Assembly: GCA_019454045.1 (NCBI GenBank)
Contig: SKCR01029079.1
Coordinates: forward strand, 124,001 to 188,000
Source of the DNA: Zanthoxylum bungeanum
Taxonomy: Eukaryota; Streptophyta; Magnoliopsida; Sapindales; Rutaceae
Direction of reading: 5' to 3'
DNA: 64,000 nt
Below, piece by piece: positions 34,171 through 46,411 of the stretch. Made by a program: the position numbers and the translations under genes. The notes under the pieces are model-generated. The model was not told the origin of the DNA. It saw only the letters and a program-made list of their open reading frames with translations, and did not search any database. Positions within the stretch are counted from its first letter, which is position 1; each line of letters starts with the position of its first letter.

Positions 34171-35457
34171 ATCTCCATTTGGCATTCCGTGACAAAACAA
34201 TACCTAATACAAAGACTACAGTAAAAGACCCAAAAAGAAAATAGCCAATTGCGAACCATCACGACAGTGACTTATTACATTAAGACTCGATCTAATACCT
34301 AACTAAGTAGTCTTGAAATCAATGCCACCACATCAAATAACCTGCTTACCTGAAACATCCACAAATAGAAACATACCGTGTAAAGCACAAGGATTATAAA
34401 GAACAAATAAAGCAGCAATAAAACTCATGCATGTATAAATAGATCGTAGATATCATACTCTTTCTTAATCTTACTACCCGTAAAATAGAGATATGAAATG
34501 GATATACTACAACTCCCATATACTACTACTCCTCCTCCTTAATTTACTTTCCCCATTTTTGTTATGAAATGGCAAAGGTTGAAGGTACCAAGAAAAATAA
34601 CACATGCAAGAGTATATGCAAACATGACTTACTCCCCCTCACTAAGAGCTCTACTAAGTTAGCAAAAAAAAAAACATACGGGAATTAAAGACTCATAAAT
34701 ATGCAAAGAGAATATGTATGCGGAAACTTGAGGCATACACATGCATACAATGAGGTAAAAATAAAAATCAGTAAAAATTGACTGAAATAGCACTTCAAGC
34801 AATTATAATGATATCCATATGACATAAACACCAAAGCATAACAAACACTTGAATGAAAAATAAGTGCACAACGAATCAAGGCTTAAAACCTTATTTTATG
34901 AGCTGGACACATCCAAAGAAATATATCTCTTGACAAACCAAGTTTACAAAATAGATGTTCAAACCTAACACCACTAGGACTTGAAAAGAAGCAACTTGGT
35001 TGCATGCTATGATATTTTCCCCATAACAATCAAGAGCTCATAAATAACAACTCTTTCTAGTGAAGAGGTTATGCCCTTATCTTTTGAATTTGGCCCATTG
35101 GCTCTTTTGGACTAGAGTTTCAATTTTTTTTTTAATTTCTTTTTGTTTTTAAAAGTGGATAACACAATGTCATCTAGTCAAAGGTCACGCTATTCAGTAA
35201 ATAAAGTATGATAGAAATTAGATTGCTAGTCTAAAAACTCATACAAGCGACCAAGCATTGACAAAATAAAATCGTGTATGTGAGATACAAGTACAAGATA
35301 TACGAAGAGTTTTTATCACACACACTTATGCATATAGAGCATTGAGGAAAATAAAAGCATATTATATATGCATAACCATATATCCTACATACCAGGATCA
35401 CATGCATATGCTATTCATGCTCTACCAAACCATAAATTTTTTTGGTCTTTTTCAATT
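34171..35457 (-). other. Unassigned sequence between Copia LTR and gag remnant
   Basis: AT-rich with no readable pol. It is probably the decayed spacer or 3' untranslated part of the Copia remnant, since both neighbours read on the minus strand. I see no host gene. Confidence 0.4.
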
Positions 35458-35466
35458 TATATATAT

Positions 35467-35529
<63 letters not shown>

Positions 35530-35538
35530 TATATATAT
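35458..35538. repeat. (AT)n microsatellite
   Basis: About 80 bp of almost pure TA repeats. Confidence 0.98.
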
Positions 35539-35938
35539 TTTGATTTTTCAGTTTTAACATAAAAAAAAATGTAAAGACACAATATGGCTTGTCAATACCC
35601 AATGGTACGTGGAGTTGTATCTCGAGTACAGATCATACTACCGTCTATTCGGAATCGACTATGAAATTATGTCCGTGTTTCCATCCTATATACCAAGGGA
35701 TAAATAAATAAAAAAACAAAACACACACACTCATATGCAGTGGAAAGAAATTAAACATGCACAAACATAAAACACACGCGCACACACATGCAATGAGAAA
35801 AAAAATGCAACTTCTAGGAAGAGTTATATCGAAGTGCACTCTCATCATGCCGATCAAGGCATTCATAAGTAGTTGGGAAGTCATCTTGCTTCCTCACCCA
35901 AACTTTGTTAGGAATCTCTTCCATTTGAGAATTCATAG

Positions 35939-37043
35939 TCAACACAACAAGTTTCTCACTAAGGAATTGAGAAACATATGCACAAACCTCGGATAAGAGC
36001 GAGGTTTACCCACAACACCTATACATCGAGGTTGGGATACAAAACGAGGAGCAAACGAAGGAATCACATGACTACACATAGTAGGCTTCTTACCTAAGTC
36101 ATGTTTAACAGAGATAGGCACAGTTCTAGACGATGACGCCTTATCATAGTTAGGCTCAAAACTAATACCTAACATACGATCCATTTTTTTATTTTCCACT
36201 AGAAAATGCAGATAATTGGGTTCTAGCATCTTCAAGATCGGCCTCTAAAGTTTGGACCCTAGCAACTAGGCCTCTGTTCCTCTTCTCTAAGTCATCAATC
36301 ATCAAAAGACTTTACTCAAATTTGGTTTGAGCTTCATTTTTTCTAGCTCTACTCATTCCAACTTCTTATTGACCTCTATATTAGTAATCTTAATAGTTAA
36401 ACTCTCATTAAACAGTTCAATATAAGCGACCTGAAGACTTTCCTTATCTACAGACTCATCGAGAGAGACATCTGAATCAACATCATTAAATTCATTCTCT
36501 CTCTCAGCAGACACACTAGCAGCAAAGGCCATAAAGTTCCTCTTATCTTTTGGAGACTCATCAAAAGTATAATTATCTTCTGAATTACTAAGGGAGGCTG
36601 CAATGGCTTTCTTATCTTTAACCTTAAGGTATGTGGGACACTCAGGTCTGATGTGCCCATATCCTTCATATTCATGGCATTGGATACCACAAGATCTACT
36701 ATCTTTGTCCTCTCTAGACTCTTTCCAGCTACGCCTACTCTCTCTAGGCCTATCCTCCATATCCGCTATTACTGATGTTGCCACTCTTCCTAAGCTTAAG
36801 AAATTTATTAAACCTCTGTGCAAATATTGCCAAATCATGATCCTTGAGGGTATCATCATCATCACTAGAAGGATCATGAGCAAACTTCTTTGTGATATTT
36901 ATCGCTATAGTTTTTGGCTTTTTATAACCAAGAAGTTTCTCTCATAAACCTGCAGTTTTCCTATGAGGTCATCTAATTTAAGCTGATCGAGGTTATTACT
37001 TTCCTCGATGGTGGTAATCTTGGGTAGGAACTTCTTGTTGGTT
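35939..37043 (-). pseudogene. Copia gag remnant (SIRE-like)
   Basis: On the minus strand the pieces read in order: about 37043-36890 with FLPKITTIEES and a DQLKLDDLIGKLQVYE-type segment, then 36883-36353 with the zinc-knuckle-like segment CHEYEGYGHIRPECPTYLK (the second Cys is replaced by Tyr), then an acidic tail, and finally 36235-35939 with MDRMLGISFEPNYDK. This matches gag and its C-terminal spacer in SIRE-type Copia elements. The frame is broken and the N-terminal part is cut by LTR sequence at 37044. Confidence 0.8.
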
Positions 37044-39132
37044 TTATTCTAGGTCCCAAGATCATCAAACAAGCATGAAGATGTGTGAAATACATATCAA
37101 AGAAGTTATGGAATACTTACATTGATCGGTTGAGATGATTTGAACACGAATAAAACCATTTTTCAGCCCTCCAAGGTGCGCCCACTGCATGCAGTCCACT
37201 GCTCAAAAATTTCAGTTTTGAGTCTTCAAGAATCCAAGATTTCGAGCTCCAATCTTCGTCAAACGATTCCCGACTCGTGGGTGGGTTTCTCTAACACCTT
37301 CGTATAACTCTCGGTGTGCTAGCACTTGGCTATTTTGCCACAAAACTTGCCCAAAAAACCATCATCATTCACGCCCAAACAGTGCAGTTTTCTGCCTTTG
37401 GGCGTGAGCTAGGTAGAAAGAAAGAGAAGAGATTTTGTGATTAGGTTAAGGGAAAAGGTGTCCAACACTTCACTTATATATTTTCCAAAAATACTAAAGC
37501 ATTTACCATTTATTTTTTGCCTTTTAAAAAACAATAAAACAAATGTAAATCTTTATTTAATTCTTTTACCCTTGGTAAAAGGTGAAAAGGAAAAGCATTT
37601 CACTTTTCCAAAAAGTCAAAATCTTTTCCCCCCAAAATTTCCCTCCAAATCTTAAAGGTCAAAGTCAAAGAGTCAAAGTTACTTTTCCAAAAAGTAATTT
37701 GACTTTTATGACTTGCGATGTGATTTGCGATGCGACTTGCGACACGTGATTCAAAATCGACGTAACTTCGCAAACACATTCCGAGCTCGGTCTCGATAAT
37801 TCTAAATTAACGATTTTCTCGATGCCTCGTTAATAAATCCAATTTACTAATCACGTTGCTCGAGAATTAATTCTAAATTAATTCAAGTGCCCGAATTAAA
37901 ATATAATTTTAATTCCTAATCGAAATCCAATTTCGTTTAATATATCGAATATATTATTTATCGATTAATTCCAAATTAATCGTTCTCTCTCTTTAAATTG
38001 ATATTTTATCCTAGATAAAATATCTCCGCAATTAATCCCAGATTAATTTTCTCTCTCTTCAATTAATCCCAGATCAATATATAATGTGAGTCATATGTCA
38101 TCGGTGTATCATTGGGAAGCGACCCATGAGATCTCCGGATATGTTGGTAGTAAATTCGGTCGTCGGACTATCCGAACACGTAAGTACCAAGTATTACGTT
38201 TTACCAATTTACAAGACAAGGTTGGCCTCTAGCAAAGCGCCATGCCTACCCAATTCTCCGAAAATATCCTTACAGGAATATGTGATCTATATCAAGCGTA
38301 GTATACGTAGTATTGCGTATTTCGATCCAGTATCGGATGATCACATGCTAGGCCTGAGGCTGGATATGTGTCTGCCCCGTACGAAGCACATGTCGGATGT
38401 CTGGTAACTAGTCTCTATAATCGGATATACATGACCGAGTCATAATATCCCGATAGTCGCGCAGCATATAAGAGCACTAATACCGTATCCTACGTGACCA
38501 TTATCTCCATATGACTGGAGTGACACTTCCGTCTTGACATCACACCCAATACACTATGATTCTCAATATACCCAGCATCGGCGTACACAGAACCTGTTAA
38601 AGCCCTGGACGACCTCAACTAAAGTATATTGATTGTCGCAAGTATTAGCGGTGCAAGTCTCAGGTTAAGACCAAATACACCTACCCTGATTGCAGACTCC
38701 CACAGACACAAAGTCATACTACCAATGGAATTCTGCTGTGGTCTAATCCAGAGCGAAGCTGTTTCCGTACCATCGGTGAAAACACAACCTCCTATTACAC
38801 TTGCCTGAGTATCCTATACCCAGATATACGAGAACTATGCCGTTATGTATCACATAACACGCACAAGTGTAATACTAGTCTTTTACGCATCTATCGATGT
38901 CCGATCTCGACAATGCTCTGACTAGGGATGTTTAATGATTTATCCTTCGTTGATTGATACTGTCTCATATCATTCTCAATCTAGGAACAAATCATAAGGA
39001 CCTCCTATCATTTATATATCTAAGGTGATCTAATCACAAATGATAAGAGTGCAATCTCCTTTGTTACATAGTTAATTTGTACAACAACACTATGATCTGT
39101 ACAAATAGTGACGCTATGGGTCATAATTGTCC
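37044..39132 (+). mobile_element. LTR of hairpin-array family, copy 2
   Basis: It starts at TTATTCTAGGTCCCAAGATC and ends ...GGGTCATAATTGTCC, with the family's middle block of conserved sequence (for example CATGCCTACCCAATTCTCC near 38251). At about 2.09 kb it is longer than copy 1. It is inserted in the Copia gag fragment. The last four bases, AACA in other copies, are missing and copy 3 follows at once. Confidence 0.85.
37794..38079. repeat. Array of short inverted repeats with 3-base spacers, copy 2
   Basis: Ten units in 286 bp, all with 3-base spacers: 37794-37812 (CTA, one mismatch), 37830-37850 (CCA, one mismatch), 37864-37884 (GAATTAATT, CTA), 37893-37915 (GAATTAAAAT, ATA), 37921-37935 (CGAAAT, CCA), 37939-37955 (AATATAT, CGA), 37962-37982 (CGATTAATT, CCA), 38000-38024 (GATATTTTATC, CTA), 38030-38048 (AATTAATC, CCA) and 38061-38079 (CCA, imperfect). 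Confidence 0.92.
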
Positions 39133-40257
39133 TGTAAGATATTATCTAGGTCCCAAGATCAAACAAGACATGAAATAATGCGTGAATACACCAACGAAGA
39201 TAGCGAAATACTTACATCGGTCGGTTGAGTCGATTTGAAGACGAACGAAGCCACAAAACCCACTGGTTTGGTGCGCCCACTGCTGCAGTTCATGCTCACT
39301 GGTTTGGCAGTTTCGGGTCTCATTTCGAAGCTCCAAACTCTGTCGGATGAGTCCCGCCTCATGGGTGAACCTCCCTAACACCTTCGCAATAGTCGCAAGT
39401 GTGCTAGCACTTGATTTCTCAACATGAAAATCACTCATTGCTTCCCTTTAAGCTCACGGTAGTGAGCTGTGAAGAAGAAGAGAATGAAGCCCCTTGGGCG
39501 TGAGTTTTGGTGAGAAAAGAGAGAAGTGAAAAAATGTGTAAAGTTGGTGATGCATTTTCCAAAAATGCTTTATATATTTTCCAAGAAAATATATTAAAAA
39601 ACAATTACCAAAAATAATTTATCAAATAAATAAAATGGTAAAAGTCTCCACCAATTTTACTATTTCACCTACTTCCATCAACTATTCAATGTCACTTTAA
39701 TAAAGTGATGTGATGCAAGTCAATCCATCAATCCATCAATCAATCAATCAATCACTCAAAGTGACTTTTGATTTGACGCTTGATGTGACGATTGATTTGA
39801 CGCTTGATGTGACTTGCGTCGCCGCACTCGAATTCGAAATACGAATGCGCTCGCAATCACACTCGGGCTCGGGTTCGATAATTCCAAATTAATGATTTTT
39901 CCGTCCGTCGTAATTAAATGATTACGCCTAGCGAATTCACTATTCACGTCGCTAACGAATTAATTCTAAATTAATTCGTTCGCCCGAATTAAAATCTAAT
40001 TTTAATTCCGCGTCGAAATCTAATTTCGTTTAATATATCGAATATATTAATTTACCGATTAATTCCAAATTAATCAATCTCTCTCTTTAGACGATATTTT
40101 ATCCCAGATAAAATATCTCCGTAATTAATCATAGATTAATTTTTCTCTTTCTTCTATATAATCCGAGATTATTAATGAGTGCGAGTTATGCGTCATCGGT
40201 GCATTATCAGGAAGCGACCCATGAGATCCCCGGATACGTTGGCAGTAAATACGGTCG
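39133..40257 (+). mobile_element. LTR of hairpin-array family, copy 3 (truncated)
   Basis: It starts with TATTATCTAGGTCCCAAGATC after a few extra bases, directly following copy 2, and stops at 40257 in GGCAGTAAATACGGTCG, about half-way through the family sequence. The following bases do not match the family. An (ATCA)n stretch lies at about 39722-39755. Confidence 0.85.
39880..40172. repeat. Array of short inverted repeats with 3-base spacers, copy 3
   Basis: Nine units, each with a 3-base spacer: 39880-39890 (AATT, CCA), 39955-39979 (ACGAATTAATT, CTA), 39986-40008 (GAATTAAAAT, CTA), 40014-40028 (CGAAAT, CTA), 40030-40050 (TTAATATAT, CGA), 40057-40075 (GATTAATT, CCA), 40093-40117 (GATATTTTATC, CCA), 40123-40141 (AATTAATC, ATA) and 40158-40172 (ATAATC, CGA). 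Except for the short first one, the arms are perfect. Confidence 0.93.
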
Positions 40258-41622
40258 TGTGATGACTTGCCAATATCATTTTTGCCAGCTTTTAATTGCC
40301 TAACTCTAAATCATTTATAGGTTGAATGAAATCACTTTATATCTAAAATAGGAGTTGTACTTGTGATGGTGGGACCCACAACATGTTAACATCTCTGGCG
40401 AAGGGGCCCACAACGTGTTCAAGATTTCATCTTTCGGCGATGAAGAATATCGTGTTTAGGAAAATGGTACATAATAGCCAATGTGATGTTTTCCGGTAGG
40501 GACCTTATCTTATGGGTTCAAGCCCGCAAAAACACGTATGCTCAGAGGATGAAATGACAAAGATGATGACAACTAACTTAACATGCGACTTGATATACAA
40601 GTATGTTTAGAGTTTATACAAAGTCACCCCTATATTGAGACTTGTCAAGGGCAAGGCTGTCGTCAAAATAGCTAGGGATGTTCCAATTGCTGCTTTGGCC
40701 GAGATTCAATCTGCCGAATTGCACTTCAGCATTAGCTACAATTTTCAGATGCAAAACAATTAACCCTAGAAATTTAAGCGATAAGGATCGAGATAAAAGT
40801 AATGGCAATGCTATCAGCACAAAATTTCTCAGGTTGCATACAGTTATCGTTGTTTTTACTGGCGCTGCTTATAATTCTTCTGGATCTTACTTTCCTCAAC
40901 CCTAGAATGAATTTTCAGCTGTGAAGTTATTAGGGTCTTTACATCTCTAGTCCTTATAATTTTAAAAATACCAACTTTAATCCATGTAATTAAATTAATT
41001 GAGTCATTTTTATCCAATTAATAAACAATGATTTCAATACCCAAAAATTAATAAAAATTTATTTTAAAAAATAGATAAAAAAATTATTTAACAGTTTAAA
41101 TCTTGTATTTTCTAAAACAGCGAGACTGAAACTTCTATTTCTAAAAAGGTAAGAACTAAAATATTATTATAACAATCGACCACAAAAAAAAAAAAAAAAA
41201 AAAAAAAAAAACTACCAAGCAACGGGATTGATCAAAGTTCATGTAATAATCAACCACCTTTTATGTATCAAATTTGATGTTGTAAACACCCCTCTTTTTA
41301 ACAACCTGAAGATACCAAGAGGCCTCTCATGCATGGAAACCTTCGCCTATCTAATTAAACAAGATTATGAAAATGATAATGGCAATGAAAAATGACAAAT
41401 GAAAACTGAAAAAAAAGAAAGTAATAGTTTTAGCACAAATAAAATTTAAGATACGTAGTTCCGTCTGCCTCCAACAGACAGCAAAGGGAATGTGAATTGA
41501 AAAACTGCCCAAGTATGGCGATGCAAAACAAGACCTCCAAAATTTAATTTATTGTTTTATATCTTAATCACCCTAAGTTAAAAACCTAGGCAATGATCTC
41601 CATTTTTCTAATCCCCATCATC
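40258..41622. other. Intergenic sequence
   Basis: Short open frames at 40614-40905 are unrecognised. A poly-A run lies near 41186-41210. The last few hundred bases before 41623 are probably the 3' untranslated region of the phosphoglycerate mutase gene, read on the minus strand. No other feature seen. Confidence 0.5.
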
Positions 41623-44600
41623 CTAGTTGTCAGTTACTTCAATAAGACTTGGCTCGTAGTCATTTGGCGCCTCAAATCCATGAAGATTAATAAAAGTTGC
41701 TGCTACATTGGCAAGTCCAGCAGTAGGAAGATCTGTGCGGAACCTAACATTCTGTGGAAGTCCAGGTCCTCCAATTGCTATAGGAACCTGCACAAGAAAA
41801 TTCAGATTAAAAAAAAAAATGCTTCAGCAATTGCTTTAGTGATGTGAATCTCAGCAAGTGATAGGTTGAGAGGCAAATCTTCAGTGAAAAAGCGAATCTC
41901 AACAAGTGATAATTGAGGCAAATCTTCAGTGAAAAAGCGAATCTAACAATTGCTGAGGCACTAAACCATAAGCATGAACAAGAGAGAATGATGTGCTTGC
42001 ATAATATATAAATGTTAAGGCCTTGTAGAGAATGCATCAAGTCATGATTCATGAATAAACCACAGCTCAAACCCAAACAATTCAATATAGAGGTTATATT
42101 TTGAGAAGGTTTTCCAACGCCTTCCTTGCCAAGGGCAGCCGCTTGACCAAGCAACAATTTACCACCCTAAAAGTATTATCCTCAGCCTCAAACCGCCAAA
42201 CAATAAGATACATATTATTGCAGATATCAATACCCGAACCACTCAGAAGAACAAAAGTTAAGAATTTAATGCCAGGATAATCAACTTTTTGTGGCTCAGA
42301 GACATCCGACTATTTTCCTCATTTTCTTTCAGTAATTAAAATATCTCCAGTGGAGTTTAGAAATCTTACTGGTTGAAGTGTGTGAGAAGTGAGTATTTGA
42401 ATGTTTCCATTCTTGTCAAGAAGAGGCTCCCCAGATTTCTTCCTCTTGACCATGTCCTCAGCATTGCCATGATCTGCAGTAATGAGATATATTCCACCCA
42501 CTTGTTCTATTGCATCGATGATCATCTGCAATCCAGTAAGTTATGCATTAGAAAACGTAAATAAGTACAATCATCATGATGCCACTAAACTATCAATCAA
42601 TATTCTATATTACACAATACTACCCTTGATCAAAATATAAAAATGCACAAGGACCGGTTGATATCCTGAAGCTCAAGTTAAAATGCATGTGTACCTTGAC
42701 AGCCTCATCAGCAGCCTTGCATGCCACAACTGTTGCCTCAATATCTCCCGTGTGCCCCACCATGTCGCTATTTGGCAGGTTAACACGTACCTAACAAACA
42801 GAAAAGGGACAGGTCAATCAGTTCAACTACAACAATCTGCCTTAAATATCACAGCTTAAGTTCATTACTTAAATTACCTGGTGGAACTTGCGACTAAGTA
42901 TGGCCTTCTTTGCCCTTTCAGCAATCTCCAAAGCCTTCATCTTGGGCTGGACGTTGAAGGTAATTCCAACATCACTAGGAATTTCCACATATTCCTCCAA
43001 CTTTGGGTTGAAATACCCAGAGCGATTTCCATTCCAGAAGAAAGTGACATGGCCAAATTTTACAGTCTCACTGCACATAAATATAAATTAGTAAAAGCAA
43101 CAGAAAGCAATATATATTATCCTTTTCTGCACAGAATAAGCCCAAAGTAGAGCAAAACCACTATCTAGACAAATATATCTATCGTTTTAAAAAATCAGAA
43201 AAAGAAATCAAATATTCATCCTACATCCTTCTTTCAGCTAAAGCTGCTAGGAAAAACCACACTACACACATGGTTATCAAACCTTGAGTTGATTGACTTT
43301 AGACAATAAAGCAGGCTAAATTGTTGATAGAGATATGTCACCTTATTAATTAAGCAAATTAATCTGAAAAAAAAAAATACAAATTTAAATCCTTCCAAAA
43401 AGAAATATAAATTAACTGACATAATATTTTCACCATCCACCAAGAATCATTGGTGATTAACTAGGACTATTGATTTATGTATAATTGATTTACAATGTCT
43501 AGCTGAGTTAAAAATGCATAAAACAAATGCGTATAATAGTACATTCTTATTACATATTGGTAACATGAGACCAACTAGGAGGTAACTCACCTGCAAGCAA
43601 AAGTACTGACACCGTTATGCACTAGATATTCACCAGATGTTCTGTCTATCTCTGGTGGAGAAACAAGGTAACGGCTGGGAAGTTTCAGCTCACCATCATA
43701 TTGAAGCATTCCAGCATAACGGATTTTAGGGAATCGAACCCGATCAAATTTGTCAAAATCTTCATATTCAAGTGCCTTAGCAAGCATGACCATCCGATCT
43801 GCCCGGAAGTTGATAGTAACAACCGCATCACCATCTACAATTGGACCCACGGCCTTTTCATTCTCATCAACTATGACAAATGGAGGTAAGTACTGATCAT
43901 TGGAATTTGGCACTTCCCTCAATTTCTTGACAGCTTCAACTGCATTCTTAAACTTGTGGGGAGCTTCTCCAAGAACTTGGGCATCCCATCCTCGTTTCAC
44001 AACGTCCCAATCATTCTGCAAAGTACTCAATTAATGTAATTAATTTTGACAACATAGATATTCCCGCTGATCTTAGCTTAAAGATGAGTTTGCCCATAAA
44101 ATCCCTAGATTTAACCGAAAAAAATGTGCCCAAGTGTAAAAAAATTATCATAGTTGCCCAATAATAAGCCAATAACTTTGACAAGGAGAAAATCCGAAGA
44201 GAGCTTTCTCAAGCATTTCCCAGGCATCACATATAGAGAAGCATGATAATACATCCAGAATGAATAAATGGATGTTTAACTAACAATTAAAAAAAAAAAA
44301 AAAAAAAACACAATGACAAAACAAGGCACCATTCAAAAAATAAAAAAAAAACAGCCCAAAAAGAATAAAGGAATGAAGGGGTGGTATAAAGAGCAATAAT
44401 AGTATTCTTGATTAAAGGCCTTGGAAAAGCATGTAAATATCCTCAGTCAGTCAGTCTATAACTTCATACCTCATAACGGTCCATAGTGACGTACATGCGA
44501 CCTCCTCCAGATGCGATCTGTGCATCAACACCTTTCCCACGCAATTCTGCAAGATCTTTCTCAAGAGTTTCAACAAAGCCTACACTTGAACCATCCAAAA

Positions 44601-45656
44601 CATCACGCCCATCAGTAAGAATATGAACGCGAATTCTTTTGGCACCATTATCACTAGCTCCTTTCATCAACAACTGCACAAAATTAAAAAACAATAAAAC
44701 AGAAATAAATAATCTCCATTGCGAATATCAAATAAAGAAAAAAAATGACGCAAGTCCTCAAGTAGAAGGCTTACCTGAAGTTGATCAAGCCTGGAGTGTA
44801 CTCCACCATCACTCAGTAACCCAATGAGGTGCAATGTGCCAGTTTCAAAAGACTGCTTAATGTAATTAAATCCCTCTCCTTGATAGATTTTTCCAGAGGC
44901 CAGAGCAAGGTCAACAAGCTTAGCACTGCATTAAGATTTTAATAAATCTTAGTATTGGCAGCTAAAATTCAGGTATCTTTAACTAATTGGTAAAAAAAAT
45001 ATGTCAAAAATTAGCATTATATATAACCACAATCAGAAGGCAATTAGATCACAAAGTACAAAACAACAGTACATATATTAACTACATTGCGTCCCACTCA
45101 ATTGGGCCTTAAATACCCAAACAAAGTCCTCCAAATTGCATTACTTAAGAATCAATCTCTCTAGATACTACACATAAAAATACCATATTTTAGTACTAGT
45201 TATCGCTCCCAATTGAATAATCTGGGAAAACCACCCACCACAAACATGTCCAAAAGAATAAAAGCATATACCCTTGGGCAAAAATGCGACCAGCACCGAG
45301 TGCATTATGACCAACTTCACTGTTGCCCATGTCATCTTCAGTCGGAAGCCCCACTGCATTACCGTGAGCTTTGATCAACCTCCATCTCTCAGGTGCAGAC
45401 TTCCACGACAAACAAAAATACACACCCAGTCAGTGAATCCTCACACATAAAAATAAAAAATTAAAAAAACAAAAAACAAACAGATCACAATGAATCAAGA
45501 AAAAACCTGCTTGAAAGAATCCATGGTGGGAGTGTCGGCGACATGGATGCAGTTATACTTATCGGGCTTGAACTCACCCCATCCATCCAAAACCACAACC
45601 GCTACAATATTATTCTTTGATAGCCCTGGATGCTCTTGCAATTTAAAGTTACTCAT
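41623..45656 (-). CDS. iPGAM: 2,3-bisphosphoglycerate-independent phosphoglycerate mutase
   Basis: Nine coding exons on the minus strand: 45656-45507, 45399-45272, 44925-44775, 44673-44470, 44015-43591, 43070-42878, 42790-42695, 42525-42370 and 41787-41623 (stop TAG). They sum to 1668 bases, 555 codons plus stop, close to the about 557 residues of plant enzymes, with consistent splice sites and no break. The enzyme interconverts 3- and 2-phosphoglycerate in cytosolic glycolysis and uses two metal ions, usually manganese. Visible landmarks are VVLDGWGE (first metal site), [14 protein letters not shown] (catalytic serine), NFRADRM (substrate), NGDM-like [10 protein letters not shown] and [11 protein letters not shown] (metal site). 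The start [14 protein letters not shown] follows a 5' leader interrupted by an intron (about 45661-45833). The protein should be functional. It belongs to the alkaline-phosphatase superfamily. Confidence 0.97.
41844..41943. repeat. 48-bp tandem duplication in last intron of iPGAM
   Basis: Two adjacent copies, each with AAGTGATA and GGCAAATCTTCAGTGAAAAAGCGAATCT. Confidence 0.9.
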
Positions 45657-45660
45657 CTCT

Positions 45661-45833
45661 GTTTCCTCAATCAATAACAAAAATGATGATCAGATCAAGA
45701 TTTTTGATATCACAACAAAATCAGATTTCTTCGTAATTAAAAAAAACTACGCCACCAATAAACAAGCATAATAATTAAAATTAAAATTAAAAATAAAAGT
45801 CAAATAAATCATAACTGCATTTTCTGAGCGTAC
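45661..45833 (-). other. Likely 5'-leader intron of iPGAM
   Basis: A leader exon would end at CGTGCCAG followed by GTACGC (45834/45833), and an acceptor AAACAG lies two bases before the ATG. The intervening sequence is AT-rich. Inferred from splice-site form only. Confidence 0.6.
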
Positions 45834-45897
45834 CTGGCACGCAGTTTTGCTTGGAGGCGAATCGGAGGTCTGTTGAGAGAAAAGACAAGTAGCGATG

Positions 45898-45905
45898 TAT
45901 TTATA
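45898..45905 (-). promoter_or_regulatory. iPGAM TATA box
   Basis: TATAAATA on the minus strand, about 65 bp upstream of the proposed leader splice donor and in the expected position for a start near 45868. Confidence 0.6.
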
Positions 45906-45985
45906 CGAGTCCTTAAAGTAGATCTGGGGCACGCCCCTCGCTCGTCTCGCCATTGGATCTATTAACCAAACCCCTGCGTCAACGT

Positions 45986-45991
45986 CACGTG
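45986..45991. promoter_or_regulatory. G-box in iPGAM promoter
   Basis: CACGTG within CGTCACGTGA, about 80 bp upstream of the TATA box. G-boxes bind bZIP and bHLH factors and are common in plant promoters. Confidence 0.6.
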
Positions 45992-46411
45992 ATTTTTTCC
46001 AACCTACAAGTTAGAAAAATATCTACGGCCACGAATATTCTTTTATTATTCGATTTTGTAATTCTTACCATGAATAATATTGTGTTAGATGCAATGCAAC
46101 AATGAGTCTCTGTGACTGTCTTTACACAATTACAGGTTTGTCCTTGTAGCATTTTATATTATAGGTGTCATTTGTAATTTAAATGATATGTGTCATGTAT
46201 CATGCCTCTGGGCTCACGTATATATGCGATCACTAAGCACGCTCAAAAAATGGTGCCAGTGTGTCATTTAAGTTGGCAATTTTCCCATCTAATCATGTTC
46301 TAATAGGTTTTTGTCTCGTTTGACACCGGATCTGTGATAATTTTTTGTCTAGATTTTAAAAACGGGACAAGATAAAAAAATATCTTAATTTTTAAGTGGG
46401 ATGAGACATGA
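45992..46411. other. Intergenic, distal iPGAM promoter side
   Basis: No gene seen. Confidence 0.5.

Noticed and set aside
35342..35557. Open frame with long runs of Ile and Tyr
   Set aside because: It is translation of the (AT)n microsatellite, not a gene.
40614..40905. Overlapping open frames on both strands
   Set aside because: Neither resembles a known family and there are no neighbouring exons.
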